Shown piece after piece: positions 52,406 to 60,853 of a stretch of 64,000 bases of DNA; position 1 is the stretch's first letter; the number at the start of each line of letters is the position of its first letter. The translations under genes and the position numbers were made by a program. The notes beneath the pieces are model-generated. The model saw nothing but the letters and a program-made list of their open reading frames with translations. It searched no databases and was not told where the DNA came from. The stretch lies in contig JAGONC010000009.1 of assembly GCA_017993235.1 (NCBI GenBank), positions 1 to 64,000 of the forward strand, written 5' to 3'. This DNA is from Lentimicrobiaceae bacterium. Its GTDB lineage: Bacteria; Bacteroidota; Bacteroidia; Bacteroidales; JAGONC01.

Positions 52406-52469
52406 GATCATTCATTTTTAATTAAACATGTATAATATTTATGATGGTTTACCTAATGAACTGCAAAAC

Positions 52470-52517
52470 TACAAAAAAAATAATAAAAGAGGCTGCCCGG
52501 AATTCGGACAGCCTCTT
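52470..52517 (-). terminator. Intrinsic terminator of T9SS cargo copy 2
   Basis: AAGAGGCTG/CAGCCTCTT (52487-52495 with 52509-52517) with an inner CCG/CGG. Read leftwards on the minus strand it is followed by TTATTATTTTTTTTG, a strong U-run. The stem is nearly the same as at 50336, so the terminator was duplicated with the gene. Confidence 0.85.
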
Positions 52518-52545
52518 CAAAAAATAAAAAAGTATCAAAAGCTAT

Positions 52546-54567
52546 CTATTCGACGATCATCTTCTTTGTGATGTTCTCATCACCCGCTTTCACCGTGTAG
52601 AAATAGACGCCCGATCCCAGGTTCGATGCATCGATCGTCATCCGGTGCTGTCCGGCACTGACGCTGCCCAGATCCTGGGTATACACTTTCTGTCCCATCA
52701 GGTTGAACACCTCCATGCTCAGGGTTGTGGATTCCTGAAGGGTAATGAATACTTCGGATGTTTTGCTGAACGGATTCGGGAAATTCTGGGATACCGATGT
52801 CATTATGGGTGTGGATTCATCCATACCTATCGGTGCAATGAATTCATACTCCCATCCTTTGATATACCAGAACTGGACCTGCAGTGCTGCATCCAGCTCT
52901 CCCAGTTCAGTTTTGCCCAGTTCCTGATAGGCAAACGGAACCATACAGGTGATCACATTGCCATCGACTTCGGAGGGTACCCAGTGCGACATTGAGCCGT
53001 CAAAGGCTGCCACCCAGGCCTGCGTACCCACCGTAACATTCTCCATTTCGGTGTATTCCTTCTTAACCACATCAAAGGAACAGACAAAGATATCCGGATT
53101 CGTATTGTCCTCCAGGCTTTCCCAGTCTGTGTCAACGCATGAAAAGAACAGGTACTTGCCAGTGATATCAGAAGCGATATAGGGTCTGTTGTTCTGTCCG
53201 ATTGCGTTTCCTGATGCACCGCCTACGTCACCCTGCCAGGTCTTGTTGCGGTAGAGAAGCTTCGCATCGAAGGTTTCACCACCGTCCTCTGAATAGATAT
53301 GGAAAGTTGCCCAGTATTCCGGATAGCCGTAGATTCCTCCCGGGGCGGCCAGGATGACCAGACCGGTCATGTGAGGATTACCGTAAGCATCAACAGCCAG
53401 TCCCGATGCCCATCCCATGTAGTACCATACTGTATCACGGTCGAATCCTTCCGCATAGTCTTCGGTGTTCAGCAGTGCCGTGTCAGCGATGAAACCTTCG
53501 CCTTTAATGGCGTCAATGCCATCATATCCTCCCAGCAGAACATGAACAGGATCTTCCCATGTCTGACCACCGTCGGTTGTTTTAATCAGAAGAGGATGGT
53601 AGTTGTTGTAATCCTGGGGATTACCCTCAGAGGGAGTCATAATGAGGATGTATCCGGTCAGATTATCGGGTCCAAAAGCGATGGCTGTATGATTGACAGC
53701 ATCTCCTTCGCTCATGACCTCCACCAGTTCCCGTTCGTATACAATATCATTTTCCTCGGCATTCCACTGTCCGTGCCAGATCTGAACGTTCCCGTCCGTA
53801 ACGCTTCCCGTTCCTTCACATACCGTTTCGTTCGGATCTGCGAACCACATTTGGCCATCCAGCGTGACGAAGAAGGCGGAGGGAACAGAATTCTGCCATT
53901 CCGAATCGGATGAATAATTGGTCTGTGTTGGTGCAGGAGGATAACAGGCGGTCAGTCCGTTGACGCCATGTGCCAGACCGCCCCATGTCCCGTCGCACGA
54001 ATTGGAATAGTCGATGGTCGGGATAAAATACGTGTAATATGCATTGTCGGGATCTGTATTTCCCGGAGGGTTGAAAATGGCTCCCTGGGGATAACGGCCT
54101 GAAGCCAGAGGATACGCCTGGCCAGTGGGCGCAGGTCCCAGGGGTTCGTAAACCACAAGGTTATTGGTCCAGCTTCCGCTGTTACCACCGTTCCAGGAAA
54201 CATCATAGGCAATACGTGCTGTACTATAGGTATCCGGTTCGGTGATCGCCCTATGGGTCAACGTCACGGAATTGATCCGGGGATCAACCCACAGCGATGT
54301 TCTTGGAGCGTTATAAAAACCAAAGGCATTACCCGACTGCCCCATGGGAACGAAGGTAAGGCTGCGTCCTGCCACTGTACTCCTTGTAGCTACCGGTTCG
54401 GTGACCGCAACAGGAGCCATGGATTCCTTTTCAGGGGCCAGGATCGTTTTATAATTCGCTTTCCCGATGTACGGATCCGGCTTGTACAAATGTTTTGTGG
54501 TGCCCGTCTGCGCAATGGCTGCCCAGGATAGACACATAACCAGACTAAAGAGTAACACTTTTTTCAT
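52546..54567 (-). CDS. Secreted T9SS type A cargo with Asp-box-like repeats, copy 2
   Basis: 673 residues. The signal peptide is the same as in copy 1, the domain order is the same, and the sorting domain is almost the same (NPFSKTSEVFITLQESTTLS...). The middle differs clearly (for example EPDTYSTARIAYDVSWNGGN here and EADTYGGNRVMYDVSWNGGT in copy 1). Asp-box-like segments are TTDGGQTWEDPV and SEDGGETFDAKL. It is probably released from or attached to the cell surface by the type IX system. A minus-strand TATTTTTG at 54635-54642 could be its -7 site. Function not recognised. Confidence 0.88.
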   Translation of the reverse strand: MKKVLLFSLVMCLSWAAIAQTGTTKHLYKPDPYIGKANYKTILAPEKESMAPVAVTEPVATRSTVAGRSLTFVPMGQSGNAFGFYNAPRTSLWVDPRINSVTLTHRAITEPDTYSTARIAYDVSWNGGNSGSWTNNLVVYEPLGPAPTGQAYPLASGRYPQGAIFNPPGNTDPDNAYYTYFIPTIDYSNSCDGTWGGLAHGVNGLTACYPPAPTQTNYSSDSEWQNSVPSAFFVTLDGQMWFADPNETVCEGTGSVTDGNVQIWHGQWNAEENDIVYERELVEVMSEGDAVNHTAIAFGPDNLTGYILIMTPSEGNPQDYNNYHPLLIKTTDGGQTWEDPVHVLLGGYDGIDAIKGEGFIADTALLNTEDYAEGFDRDTVWYYMGWASGLAVDAYGNPHMTGLVILAAPGGIYGYPEYWATFHIYSEDGGETFDAKLLYRNKTWQGDVGGASGNAIGQNNRPYIASDITGKYLFFSCVDTDWESLEDNTNPDIFVCSFDVVKKEYTEMENVTVGTQAWVAAFDGSMSHWVPSEVDGNVITCMVPFAYQELGKTELGELDAALQVQFWYIKGWEYEFIAPIGMDESTPIMTSVSQNFPNPFSKTSEVFITLQESTTLSMEVFNLMGQKVYTQDLGSVSAGQHRMTIDASNLGSGVYFYTVKAGDENITKKMIVE

Positions 54568-54861
54568 GATCGTTCAATTTTAATTTAACATTTCATATAA
54601 TCAGTGATGGTTTAAGCAATGAACCACAAAAATACAAAAATAACATTTACAAAATGTTTTATCCCACCCTGTGCGATAAAAAATGATGATTTTTTTTCAT
54701 GACCGCTGTTTTACTGGATAAGAATAATTTTTTTATCATATTGGAGTTTTTCGAGAGTTAATCATTTTCAGGATCGGCTGACGATTTGGGTAATTTTTTC
54801 GTTTCTTCCTTTTGTCCACAGAATAATTTCTAACTTTGTTAAGCAGGAGTACCCATTTCCG
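54568..54861. promoter_or_regulatory. Divergent intergenic region with -7 elements for T9SS cargo and lptF-like gene
   Basis: This 294-bp AT-rich gap has no ORF. Minus-strand TATTTTTG (54635-54642) faces the T9SS cargo gene. Plus-strand TAACTTTG (54831-54838), with TTTG at 54811-54814, lies 24 bp before the LptF/LptG ATG; the 16-bp spacing is a little short. Nothing else was recognised. Confidence 0.5.
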
Positions 54862-56310
54862 ATGAAAAAAATCAGCAAACTGGTCATGAAATCCTACGCC
54901 GGCCCCCTGGTGCTGACCTTTTTCATTGCCCTTTTTGTGCTGCTGATGCAGTTTTTATGGAAGTGGGTCGATGAACTGGTGGGTAAAGGACTGGAATGGA
55001 ACATTGTCGGGGAATTGTTATTCTATGCATCAGCCACTTTTGTTCCCCTTGCGCTTCCCCTGGCCATTCTGCTGGCTTCACTGATGACCTTCGGTAACCT
55101 GGGGGAACGGTATGAGCTTGTCGCCATGAAAGCAGCGGGTATCTCCCTGAGGAGGATCATGCTGCCCCTGGTCATACTTTCGGTGATGATTGCCATTGGT
55201 GCGTTTTTCTTTTCCAACATCATGCTTCCGATTGCCAACCTGAAATTTCGCAGCATTCTTTATGATGTGCGGCAGCAAAAACTGGCCCTGAACATACCGG
55301 AGGGGATCTATTACAATGGAATCGATGGGTATACCCTACGGGTAGGATTTAAGGAAAAGGATGAAAAAACCCTCCATGACATCATGATCTATGATCACAC
55401 CGACAAGATGGGCAATACAAGCCTGACCATTGCTGATTCAGGCCTGATGGAAATCACACCGGATAAACGCTTCATGGTGCTCACCCTTTTTAACGGGATC
55501 AATTATTTCGAGGACATGGACCGAAAAACGATTTCCTCCCGCCCATTCCGCAATATAAAATTCAGTAAAAGCGAGCACAGGTTTGACCTTTCGGCTTTTT
55601 CCATGGTTCGTACGGATGAGGACCTGTTCAGAAAGAATTACCAGATGCTGAACATACGCCAGCTTGAAGAGGCAACGGATTCACTGAAATTGCAGCGGGA
55701 AGGGAAAACCAGTGAATTCGCCGCTAACTTCACATCCAATTACGGTCACTTTCGTCATAAATATGATACAAGCGGAGCTATTGCACCCGGTACTGATTCC
55801 GTCTATGTCTGGAAAGGAGCTTTCGTCGACCAGTTCAAACCGGAGGACCAGATCCGTATTATTGATAATGCCCTGAACAACGCACGGAACATCAAAGTCA
55901 ATATCGGTTATCAGAAGGATTACATCGATGAAAAAAACCTGAACATCATCAAGCACCGGATCGAATGGCAGCGCAAGTTCACCCTGTCGTTTGCCTGTAT
56001 CATTCTGTTCTTTGTCGGTGCACCGCTTGGAGCTATCATCCGGAAAGGAGGACTGGGATTGCCGCTTGTGGTGTCGGTCATCCTCTTTGTCATGTATCAT
56101 ATTCTCTCAACCACCGGCTTTAAATATGCCAGGGAAGGCGTACTGACCCCTTTTGAAGGGATGTGGCTGGCTTCCGCTGTTTTTCTTCCCATCGGCATAT
56201 TCCTCACGTACAAGGCAACCTCGGATTCCCCGCTGATGGATACGGATTCCTGGAAAAAAATCATCGGGAAAGTCCCTTTCTTACGATACAGAAATAAACC
56301 CGTTTCATGA
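54862..56310 (+). CDS. LptF/LptG family permease
   Basis: 482 residues. Three N-terminal helices (LVLTFFIALFVLLMQFLW, LLFYASATFVPLALPLAILLASLMTFG, PLVILSVMIAIGAFFF) and three C-terminal helices (FACIILFFVGAPLGAII, LPLVVSVILFVMYHIL, ASAVFLPIGIFLTY) flank a periplasmic beta-jellyroll domain. GNLGERYELVAMKAAGISL is the family coupling segment. It is part of the LptB2FG exporter that moves lipopolysaccharide from the inner membrane. Bacteroidota usually have two such permeases; the other is not in this window. It overlaps the glycosyltransferase gene by ATGA. Confidence 0.92.
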   Translation: MKKISKLVMKSYAGPLVLTFFIALFVLLMQFLWKWVDELVGKGLEWNIVGELLFYASATFVPLALPLAILLASLMTFGNLGERYELVAMKAAGISLRRIMLPLVILSVMIAIGAFFFSNIMLPIANLKFRSILYDVRQQKLALNIPEGIYYNGIDGYTLRVGFKEKDEKTLHDIMIYDHTDKMGNTSLTIADSGLMEITPDKRFMVLTLFNGINYFEDMDRKTISSRPFRNIKFSKSEHRFDLSAFSMVRTDEDLFRKNYQMLNIRQLEEATDSLKLQREGKTSEFAANFTSNYGHFRHKYDTSGAIAPGTDSVYVWKGAFVDQFKPEDQIRIIDNALNNARNIKVNIGYQKDYIDEKNLNIIKHRIEWQRKFTLSFACIILFFVGAPLGAIIRKGGLGLPLVVSVILFVMYHILSTTGFKYAREGVLTPFEGMWLASAVFLPIGIFLTYKATSDSPLMDTDSWKKIIGKVPFLRYRNKPVS

Positions 56311-57512
56311 ACATACTCATCCTGTGCAATAAATCGCCTTATCCTCCCAGGGAAGGAGGACCCATCGCCATGAATGCAGTCATCGAAGGACTGATCCGCA
56401 TGGGCCACCGTGTAAAGGTACTGGCAGTGAACACCAACAAGTATTTCGTAAAAATGGATGAGATCCCGAGAGCATACCGGGAGCGCACGCACATCGAGAT
56501 GGTCTACATCGACCTGTCGATCCATCCCGCCGAAGCGTTTTTAAATTTGTTCTCCCGACAGTCCTATCATGTTCAGCGATTCATCTCTGGGGAATTTGAG
56601 CAAAGGCTCATCGAGATCCTGAGCCAGGAGAAATTTGATATCATTCAACTCGAGATGCTTTACCTGGCTCCCTACGTAAAGACGATCCGCAGGTATTCCA
56701 AAGCGAGGATCGTCCTTCGCGCACATAACATTGAGCACCGTATCTGGGAACGGATCGCAAAGAATTGCCGAAATCCTGTTAAACGAATCTATCTCGGACA
56801 TATCTACCGTACCCTGAAACGCTATGAACTCAATTCACTAAGGCAATTCGACGGTATTGTGGCCATAACGCGCAATGATGCCGCTTTTTTCAGCCAGACC
56901 GGTGTACCAACTCCGGTGATTGACATTCCCTTTGGTGTCCACCTGCAGGATTATCCCATACCACAGGCCGAAAGGTGCACAGCACCATCCCTGTTCCATA
57001 TCGGAGCCATGAACTGGTATCCCAATATGGAAGGGATCCGATGGTTTCTGGATCAGGTCTGGCCAATGATTCACCGGGAGTTCCCCGACCTGACCTTTAC
57101 CCTGGCAGGCAGAAATATCCCCGGATGGATGTACAACCTTCGGATACCGCACCTGGAAATCATCGGGGAGGTTGAAGATGCAATGAAATTCATCCGGTCA
57201 AAATCCATCATGATCGTTCCACTGTTTTCCGGCAGCGGGATTCGGATCAAGATCGTTGAAGGGATGACCGCTGCCAGAACGATCATCTCCACACCGGTGG
57301 GAGCTGAGGGAATCCACTGCGAGAATGGAAAGAATATCCTGCTGGCAAGCACACCGGAGCAATTTGTGGAAGCAGTCAGATCCTGTATCCTGGATCCGGA
57401 GAAATGCCGGTCGGTCGGAAATCATGCCCGTGAACTGATCGAACAGGAGCATAACAATGACCTGCTGATGGAAAAACTTACGGATTTTTACCATTCGATC
57501 AGCATCAATTGA
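56307..57512 (+). CDS. Glycosyltransferase family 4 protein
   Basis: 401 residues with a GT-B fold. N-terminal ILILCNKSPYPPREGGPIAMN; acceptor-side RAHNIEHRIWERIA; C-terminal donor site IGAMNWYPNMEGIRWFLDQVWP, GEVEDAMKFIRSKSIMIVPLFSGSGIRIKIVEGMTA, and GAEGIHCENGKNILLA with the Glu pair for NDP-sugar. It probably builds a surface polysaccharide or LPS core. It is translationally coupled to the Lpt permease, which supports an envelope role. Confidence 0.88.
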   Translation: MNILILCNKSPYPPREGGPIAMNAVIEGLIRMGHRVKVLAVNTNKYFVKMDEIPRAYRERTHIEMVYIDLSIHPAEAFLNLFSRQSYHVQRFISGEFEQRLIEILSQEKFDIIQLEMLYLAPYVKTIRRYSKARIVLRAHNIEHRIWERIAKNCRNPVKRIYLGHIYRTLKRYELNSLRQFDGIVAITRNDAAFFSQTGVPTPVIDIPFGVHLQDYPIPQAERCTAPSLFHIGAMNWYPNMEGIRWFLDQVWPMIHREFPDLTFTLAGRNIPGWMYNLRIPHLEIIGEVEDAMKFIRSKSIMIVPLFSGSGIRIKIVEGMTAARTIISTPVGAEGIHCENGKNILLASTPEQFVEAVRSCILDPEKCRSVGNHARELIEQEHNNDLLMEKLTDFYHSISIN

Positions 57513-57544
57513 AAACATTGGGGTATTCGTTACGGGGTTTTTAT

Positions 57545-57552
57545 TACTTTTG
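57545..57552 (+). promoter_or_regulatory. Candidate -7 element before the second glycosyltransferase
   Basis: TACTTTTG matches TAnnTTTG, 40 bp before ATG 57592. A TTG (57518-57520) lies 24 bp upstream of it. Confidence 0.45.
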
Positions 57553-57591
57553 CCCTGTAAACGACAGTTTTCCCACTAAAGGCACAGCAGG

Positions 57592-58794
57592 ATGAAGTTG
57601 TTCATGTTATTGCCCAGGGTACCTTTCCCGATTGAAAAGGGTGACAAGCTTAGGGCGTACCATCAATTGCGCTACTTATCCAGAACCAACGACATCATTC
57701 TCTGTGCACTGAATGACACCAGACTTCCCGATGGGACGCTGGAAGCGCTCCGGCCCTTCTGCAGGGAGATCCACGTGATCCACCTTGCCCGGCCGGGAGT
57801 CCTTTTTAATATTCTCCGGGCCTTTTTGACCGGTAAACCTCTTCAAGTAGGCTATTTCTATTCAAACCGTGCCCGGAAACAAATCCGACAGGTGATTTCA
57901 TCGGTCAGGCCCGACCACATCTATTGCCAGCTGGTACGGGTGGCAGAATATGTAAAAGACCAGCCCATTCCCAAAACGCTCGACTACCAGGATGTCTTCT
58001 CCAAAGGAGTGGAGCGGCGCATCCGTACCTCTCCCTTTTACATGAAACCTGTCCTTAAAATGGAATACAGGAGACTGCTGAAATATGAAGCGTATATTTT
58101 TGACTGCTTCGATCACAAAACGATCATCTCTCACCCCGACCGTGACCTGATCCCGCGGGCCGACAGTGAAAAAATCGTGGTCATACCCAATGGTGTCGAC
58201 AGGGATTATTTCTGTCCGCAAACCGTTGAAAAAGAATACGATACAGTGTTTATCGGCAACATGGGGTATCCTCCCAATGTTCAGGCTGCCGAGTTCCTTG
58301 CCCTTAAGATCATGCCCCTGGTGCAGAAACGGTTCCCTGCCGCACGGCTCGTACTGGCAGGTGCCAATCCCCACGCCCGGGTGCTTGCCCTGGCTTCCGA
58401 TACGGTCAGGGTCACCGGATGGGTGGAAGATATACGGTCGTACTATGCCAGGGCAAAGATCTTCATTGCACCCATGATGATCGGTACAGGACTCCAGAAT
58501 AAGCTGCTGGAAGCCATGGCCATGAAGATCCCCTGCATCACCTCCCCCCTCGCCAACCAGGCGCTGGCGGCAGAAGATGGTAAGGAAATCCTGGTCGGGA
58601 GCTCAGCGGAAGATTTCGCCGGACATGTGATCCGCCTGCTGGAAGATCCGCAAAAAGCTGATCAGTTGGCCCAGGCGGGTTTCCTTTTCGTGAAAACGCA
58701 TTTCGACTGGGAATCGGCCACCGCAAAGCTGGAGGCGTTGATGAAGAAGTCAGCAGTCAGCAGTCAGCAGTCAACAGTCAGCAGTCGAACGTAA
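57592..58794 (+). CDS. Glycosyltransferase (GT4, TIGR03087-like)
   Basis: 400 residues. The start MLLPRVPFPIEKGDKLRAYH and YFYSNRARKQI resemble the PEP-CTERM/XrtA-associated glycosyltransferase family. The donor site is VIPNGVDRDYF, FIGNMGYPPNVQAAEFLALKIMP, GWVEDIRSYYARAKIFIAPM, and GTGLQNKLLEAMAMKIPCI. No exosortase gene is present here, so the XrtA link is by similarity only. The last 15 residues (KKSAVSSQQSTVSSRT) come from the CAGTCAG heptad repeat, so the native C-terminus has been extended. Confidence 0.86.
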   Translation: MKLFMLLPRVPFPIEKGDKLRAYHQLRYLSRTNDIILCALNDTRLPDGTLEALRPFCREIHVIHLARPGVLFNILRAFLTGKPLQVGYFYSNRARKQIRQVISSVRPDHIYCQLVRVAEYVKDQPIPKTLDYQDVFSKGVERRIRTSPFYMKPVLKMEYRRLLKYEAYIFDCFDHKTIISHPDRDLIPRADSEKIVVIPNGVDRDYFCPQTVEKEYDTVFIGNMGYPPNVQAAEFLALKIMPLVQKRFPAARLVLAGANPHARVLALASDTVRVTGWVEDIRSYYARAKIFIAPMMIGTGLQNKLLEAMAMKIPCITSPLANQALAAEDGKEILVGSSAEDFAGHVIRLLEDPQKADQLAQAGFLFVKTHFDWESATAKLEALMKKSAVSSQQSTVSSRT

Positions 58795-58862
58795 TAACCA
58801 TGAATAACGCGAGGCCTGAAGGGCCGAGCAAATAACTATGAATGACTTCGAATGATCATGAA
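58749..58862. repeat. CAGTCAG heptads followed by GCGA-hairpin-GAGCAAAT element
   Basis: 58749-58787 has about five CAGTCAG/A heptads inside the 3' end of the glycosyltransferase gene. 58791-58860 is the hairpin element in the form GCGA-GGCC-TGAAG-GGCC-GAGCAAATAAC, flanked by AATAACCATGAATAAC and ATGAATGACTTCGAATGATC. The stem differs from that at 1-162, but pairing is kept. Confidence 0.85.
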
Positions 58863-58883
58863 CAACAATCTAATCCTAATCCC

Positions 58884-59240
58884 ATGACTGAACCAACCCA
58901 ACTCTCCTCCGAGGAACGCAACTGGGGCATGTTTTGCCACCTTTCGGCACTGGCGGGATTTATCATTCCGTTCGGAAACATCATCGGACCGCTGATCATC
59001 TGGCTTGTCAAAAGGGACCAGTATCCATTCGTCAATGACCAGGGGAAAGAATCGCTGAATTTTCAGATCTCCATCCTCATCTATATCGCCGTGTCTGCAG
59101 TACTGGCCCTTCTGTTGATCGGATTTCTGCTGATGGCGGCGGTCGGACTCTTCTGCCTGATCATGGTCATTCTTGCCAGCGTCAAGGCAAATGAAGGAGT
59201 GGCCTACCGATATCCCCTCTGCATCCGCTTCATCAATTAA
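58884..59240 (+). CDS. DUF4870 small membrane protein
   Basis: 118 residues from ATG 58884; an ATG at 58842 lies in repeat DNA and adds 14 residues without similarity. DUF4870 pattern: ERNWGMFCHLSALAGFIIPFG, PLIIWLVKRDQYPFVNDQGKESLNFQIS, then two helices around LIYIAVSAVLALLLIGFLLM. Function unknown. Its stop overlaps the hisS start (TAATG). Confidence 0.88.
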   Translation: MTEPTQLSSEERNWGMFCHLSALAGFIIPFGNIIGPLIIWLVKRDQYPFVNDQGKESLNFQISILIYIAVSAVLALLLIGFLLMAAVGLFCLIMVILASVKANEGVAYRYPLCIRFIN

Positions 59241-60613
59241 TGAATTCCATGACAGGAAAAACTGCTCTTCCCAGGGGAACACGTGACTTTTCTCCTGAGG
59301 AGATGGCCAGGAGAAATTTAATCTTCGACACCATCACTGCCGTGTTCCGACAGCATGGTTTCATGCCGATCGAGACACCGGCGATGGAAAACCTGACGAC
59401 ACTCCTGGGTAAATATGGTGAAGAGGGCGATAAGCTGATCTTCAAGATCCTCAATTCGGGTGATTTTCTTTCGGAGGTTCAGACAGAACACCTGTCGGGT
59501 CGGGATACCGCAAAGCTTGCACTGCTAATGTGCGGGAAGGGACTGCGGTATGACCTTACGGTTCCATTTGCGCGTTTTGTGGTGATGCATCAGCATGAAC
59601 TGACCTTTCCCTTCAAGAGATACCAGATCCAACCCGTATGGCGTGCAGATAAACCCCAGAAAGGCCGTTACAGGGAATTTTACCAGTGCGATGTGGATGT
59701 CATCGGAAGTCATTCCCTGCTCAATGAAGCAGAACTGATCCGGATCATCGACCGGGTATTTTCCCGTCTGGGGATCGGGATCATCATCCGGATCAATCAC
59801 CGGAAGATTCTGACGGGCCTTGCTGAGACTGCAGGACTGGCTGACCGTTTCCAGGATATGACCACCGCACTGGACAAGATCGATAAGGCTGGCGTGGAGA
59901 ATGCCCTGAAAGAACTTGCAGAAAAAGGCATCCCTCAGCCGGCCATTGATCAGATGAGGCCAATCCTGTGGCTGAAGGGCAATAACCATGAGAAATTGCA
60001 TTCCCTGAAAGAATCATTCACTCAATCGCCATCGGGGTTGCTGGGGATTAGCGAAATGGAAGAAGTACTGGAATACGCTGTGCCGATAGTGCAACACGCT
60101 GAAATTCAAATTGACCCTGCACTGGCCAGGGGATTGGATTATTATACGGGTACCATAATCGAGGTGGTGGCAAAAGACCGAAGGTTCGGCAGCCTCTGCG
60201 GTGGAGGCAGATATGACGATCTGACCGGTATCTTCGGACTGGAGGGTATGTCGGGCGTCGGCGTGGCTTTCGGGGCTGAACGCATCTACGACCTGATGCT
60301 CGAAATGAGTCTTTTTCCGGAAAGCATTTTCTGCGGCACCCGCATCCTTTTCGTCAATTTCGGGAAAAAAGAGGCATCCAGATGCCTGCAACTGGCCGAT
60401 CAGCTGCGTGATTCCGGGATCAGTACGGAAATCTATCCCGAAATTGCCAAACTGGGCAAACAGTTCGCCTATGCCGATAAAAAAGGAATCCCTTATGTCG
60501 TACTCATCGGGGAAAATGAACTGGCAACCGGAATGGTCAGCATTAAGGACATGAAGAGCGGAGAACAACACTCCACTACGTTCGAAGCATTTTTAAATGA
60601 TCTATTAGCCTGA
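59240..60613 (+). CDS. hisS: Histidyl-tRNA synthetase
   Basis: 457 residues. Class II motifs: PRGTRDFSPEEMARRN at the start, motif 2 FKRYQIQPVWRADKPQKGRYREFYQCDVDVIG, His-A-type LARGLDYYTGTIIEV, and motif 3 GVAFGAERIYDLML, followed by an anticodon-binding domain. It charges tRNA-His. The ATG at 59240 overlaps the previous stop; ATG 59249 (MTGKTALPRGTRDF) is a good alternative start. A hairpin repeat follows the stop. Confidence 0.96.
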   Translation: MNSMTGKTALPRGTRDFSPEEMARRNLIFDTITAVFRQHGFMPIETPAMENLTTLLGKYGEEGDKLIFKILNSGDFLSEVQTEHLSGRDTAKLALLMCGKGLRYDLTVPFARFVVMHQHELTFPFKRYQIQPVWRADKPQKGRYREFYQCDVDVIGSHSLLNEAELIRIIDRVFSRLGIGIIIRINHRKILTGLAETAGLADRFQDMTTALDKIDKAGVENALKELAEKGIPQPAIDQMRPILWLKGNNHEKLHSLKESFTQSPSGLLGISEMEEVLEYAVPIVQHAEIQIDPALARGLDYYTGTIIEVVAKDRRFGSLCGGGRYDDLTGIFGLEGMSGVGVAFGAERIYDLMLEMSLFPESIFCGTRILFVNFGKKEASRCLQLADQLRDSGISTEIYPEIAKLGKQFAYADKKGIPYVVLIGENELATGMVSIKDMKSGEQHSTTFEAFLNDLLA

Positions 60614-60853
60614 CCAATAACCATGAATGGCGCGAGGCGCTGAAAGCGCCGAGCAAATATCCATAAATCACCCTTTTACGAATGCGTAACTCCAACCTCG
60701 AATTCAAGATCAAGATCAACCGCACGGCGCTTTACTAGTCAGCAGTCAGCAGTCAACAGTCAACAGTCAACAGTCATTGATTGGCCGTAGGCCATTAAGT
60801 ATTGTAGATCAGCAGTCAGCAATTTAACAATTTGACAATTTAACAACAGAACA
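60613..60853. repeat. Composite repeat region between hisS and the aromatic lyase gene
   Basis: This 240-bp gap holds, in order: the hairpin element GCGA-GGCGC-TGAAA-GCGCC-GAGCAAAT with AATAACCATGAATGGC (60613-60670); CAGTCAG/A heptads (60737-60776 and 60809-60819); the palindrome TTGGCCGTAGGCCATTAAG (60781-60799, inverse of 44964-44984); and AACAATTTGACAATTTAAC repeats (60821-60850). Bases 60671-60736 show nothing I recognise. No clear TAnnTTTG promoter. Confidence 0.85.
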
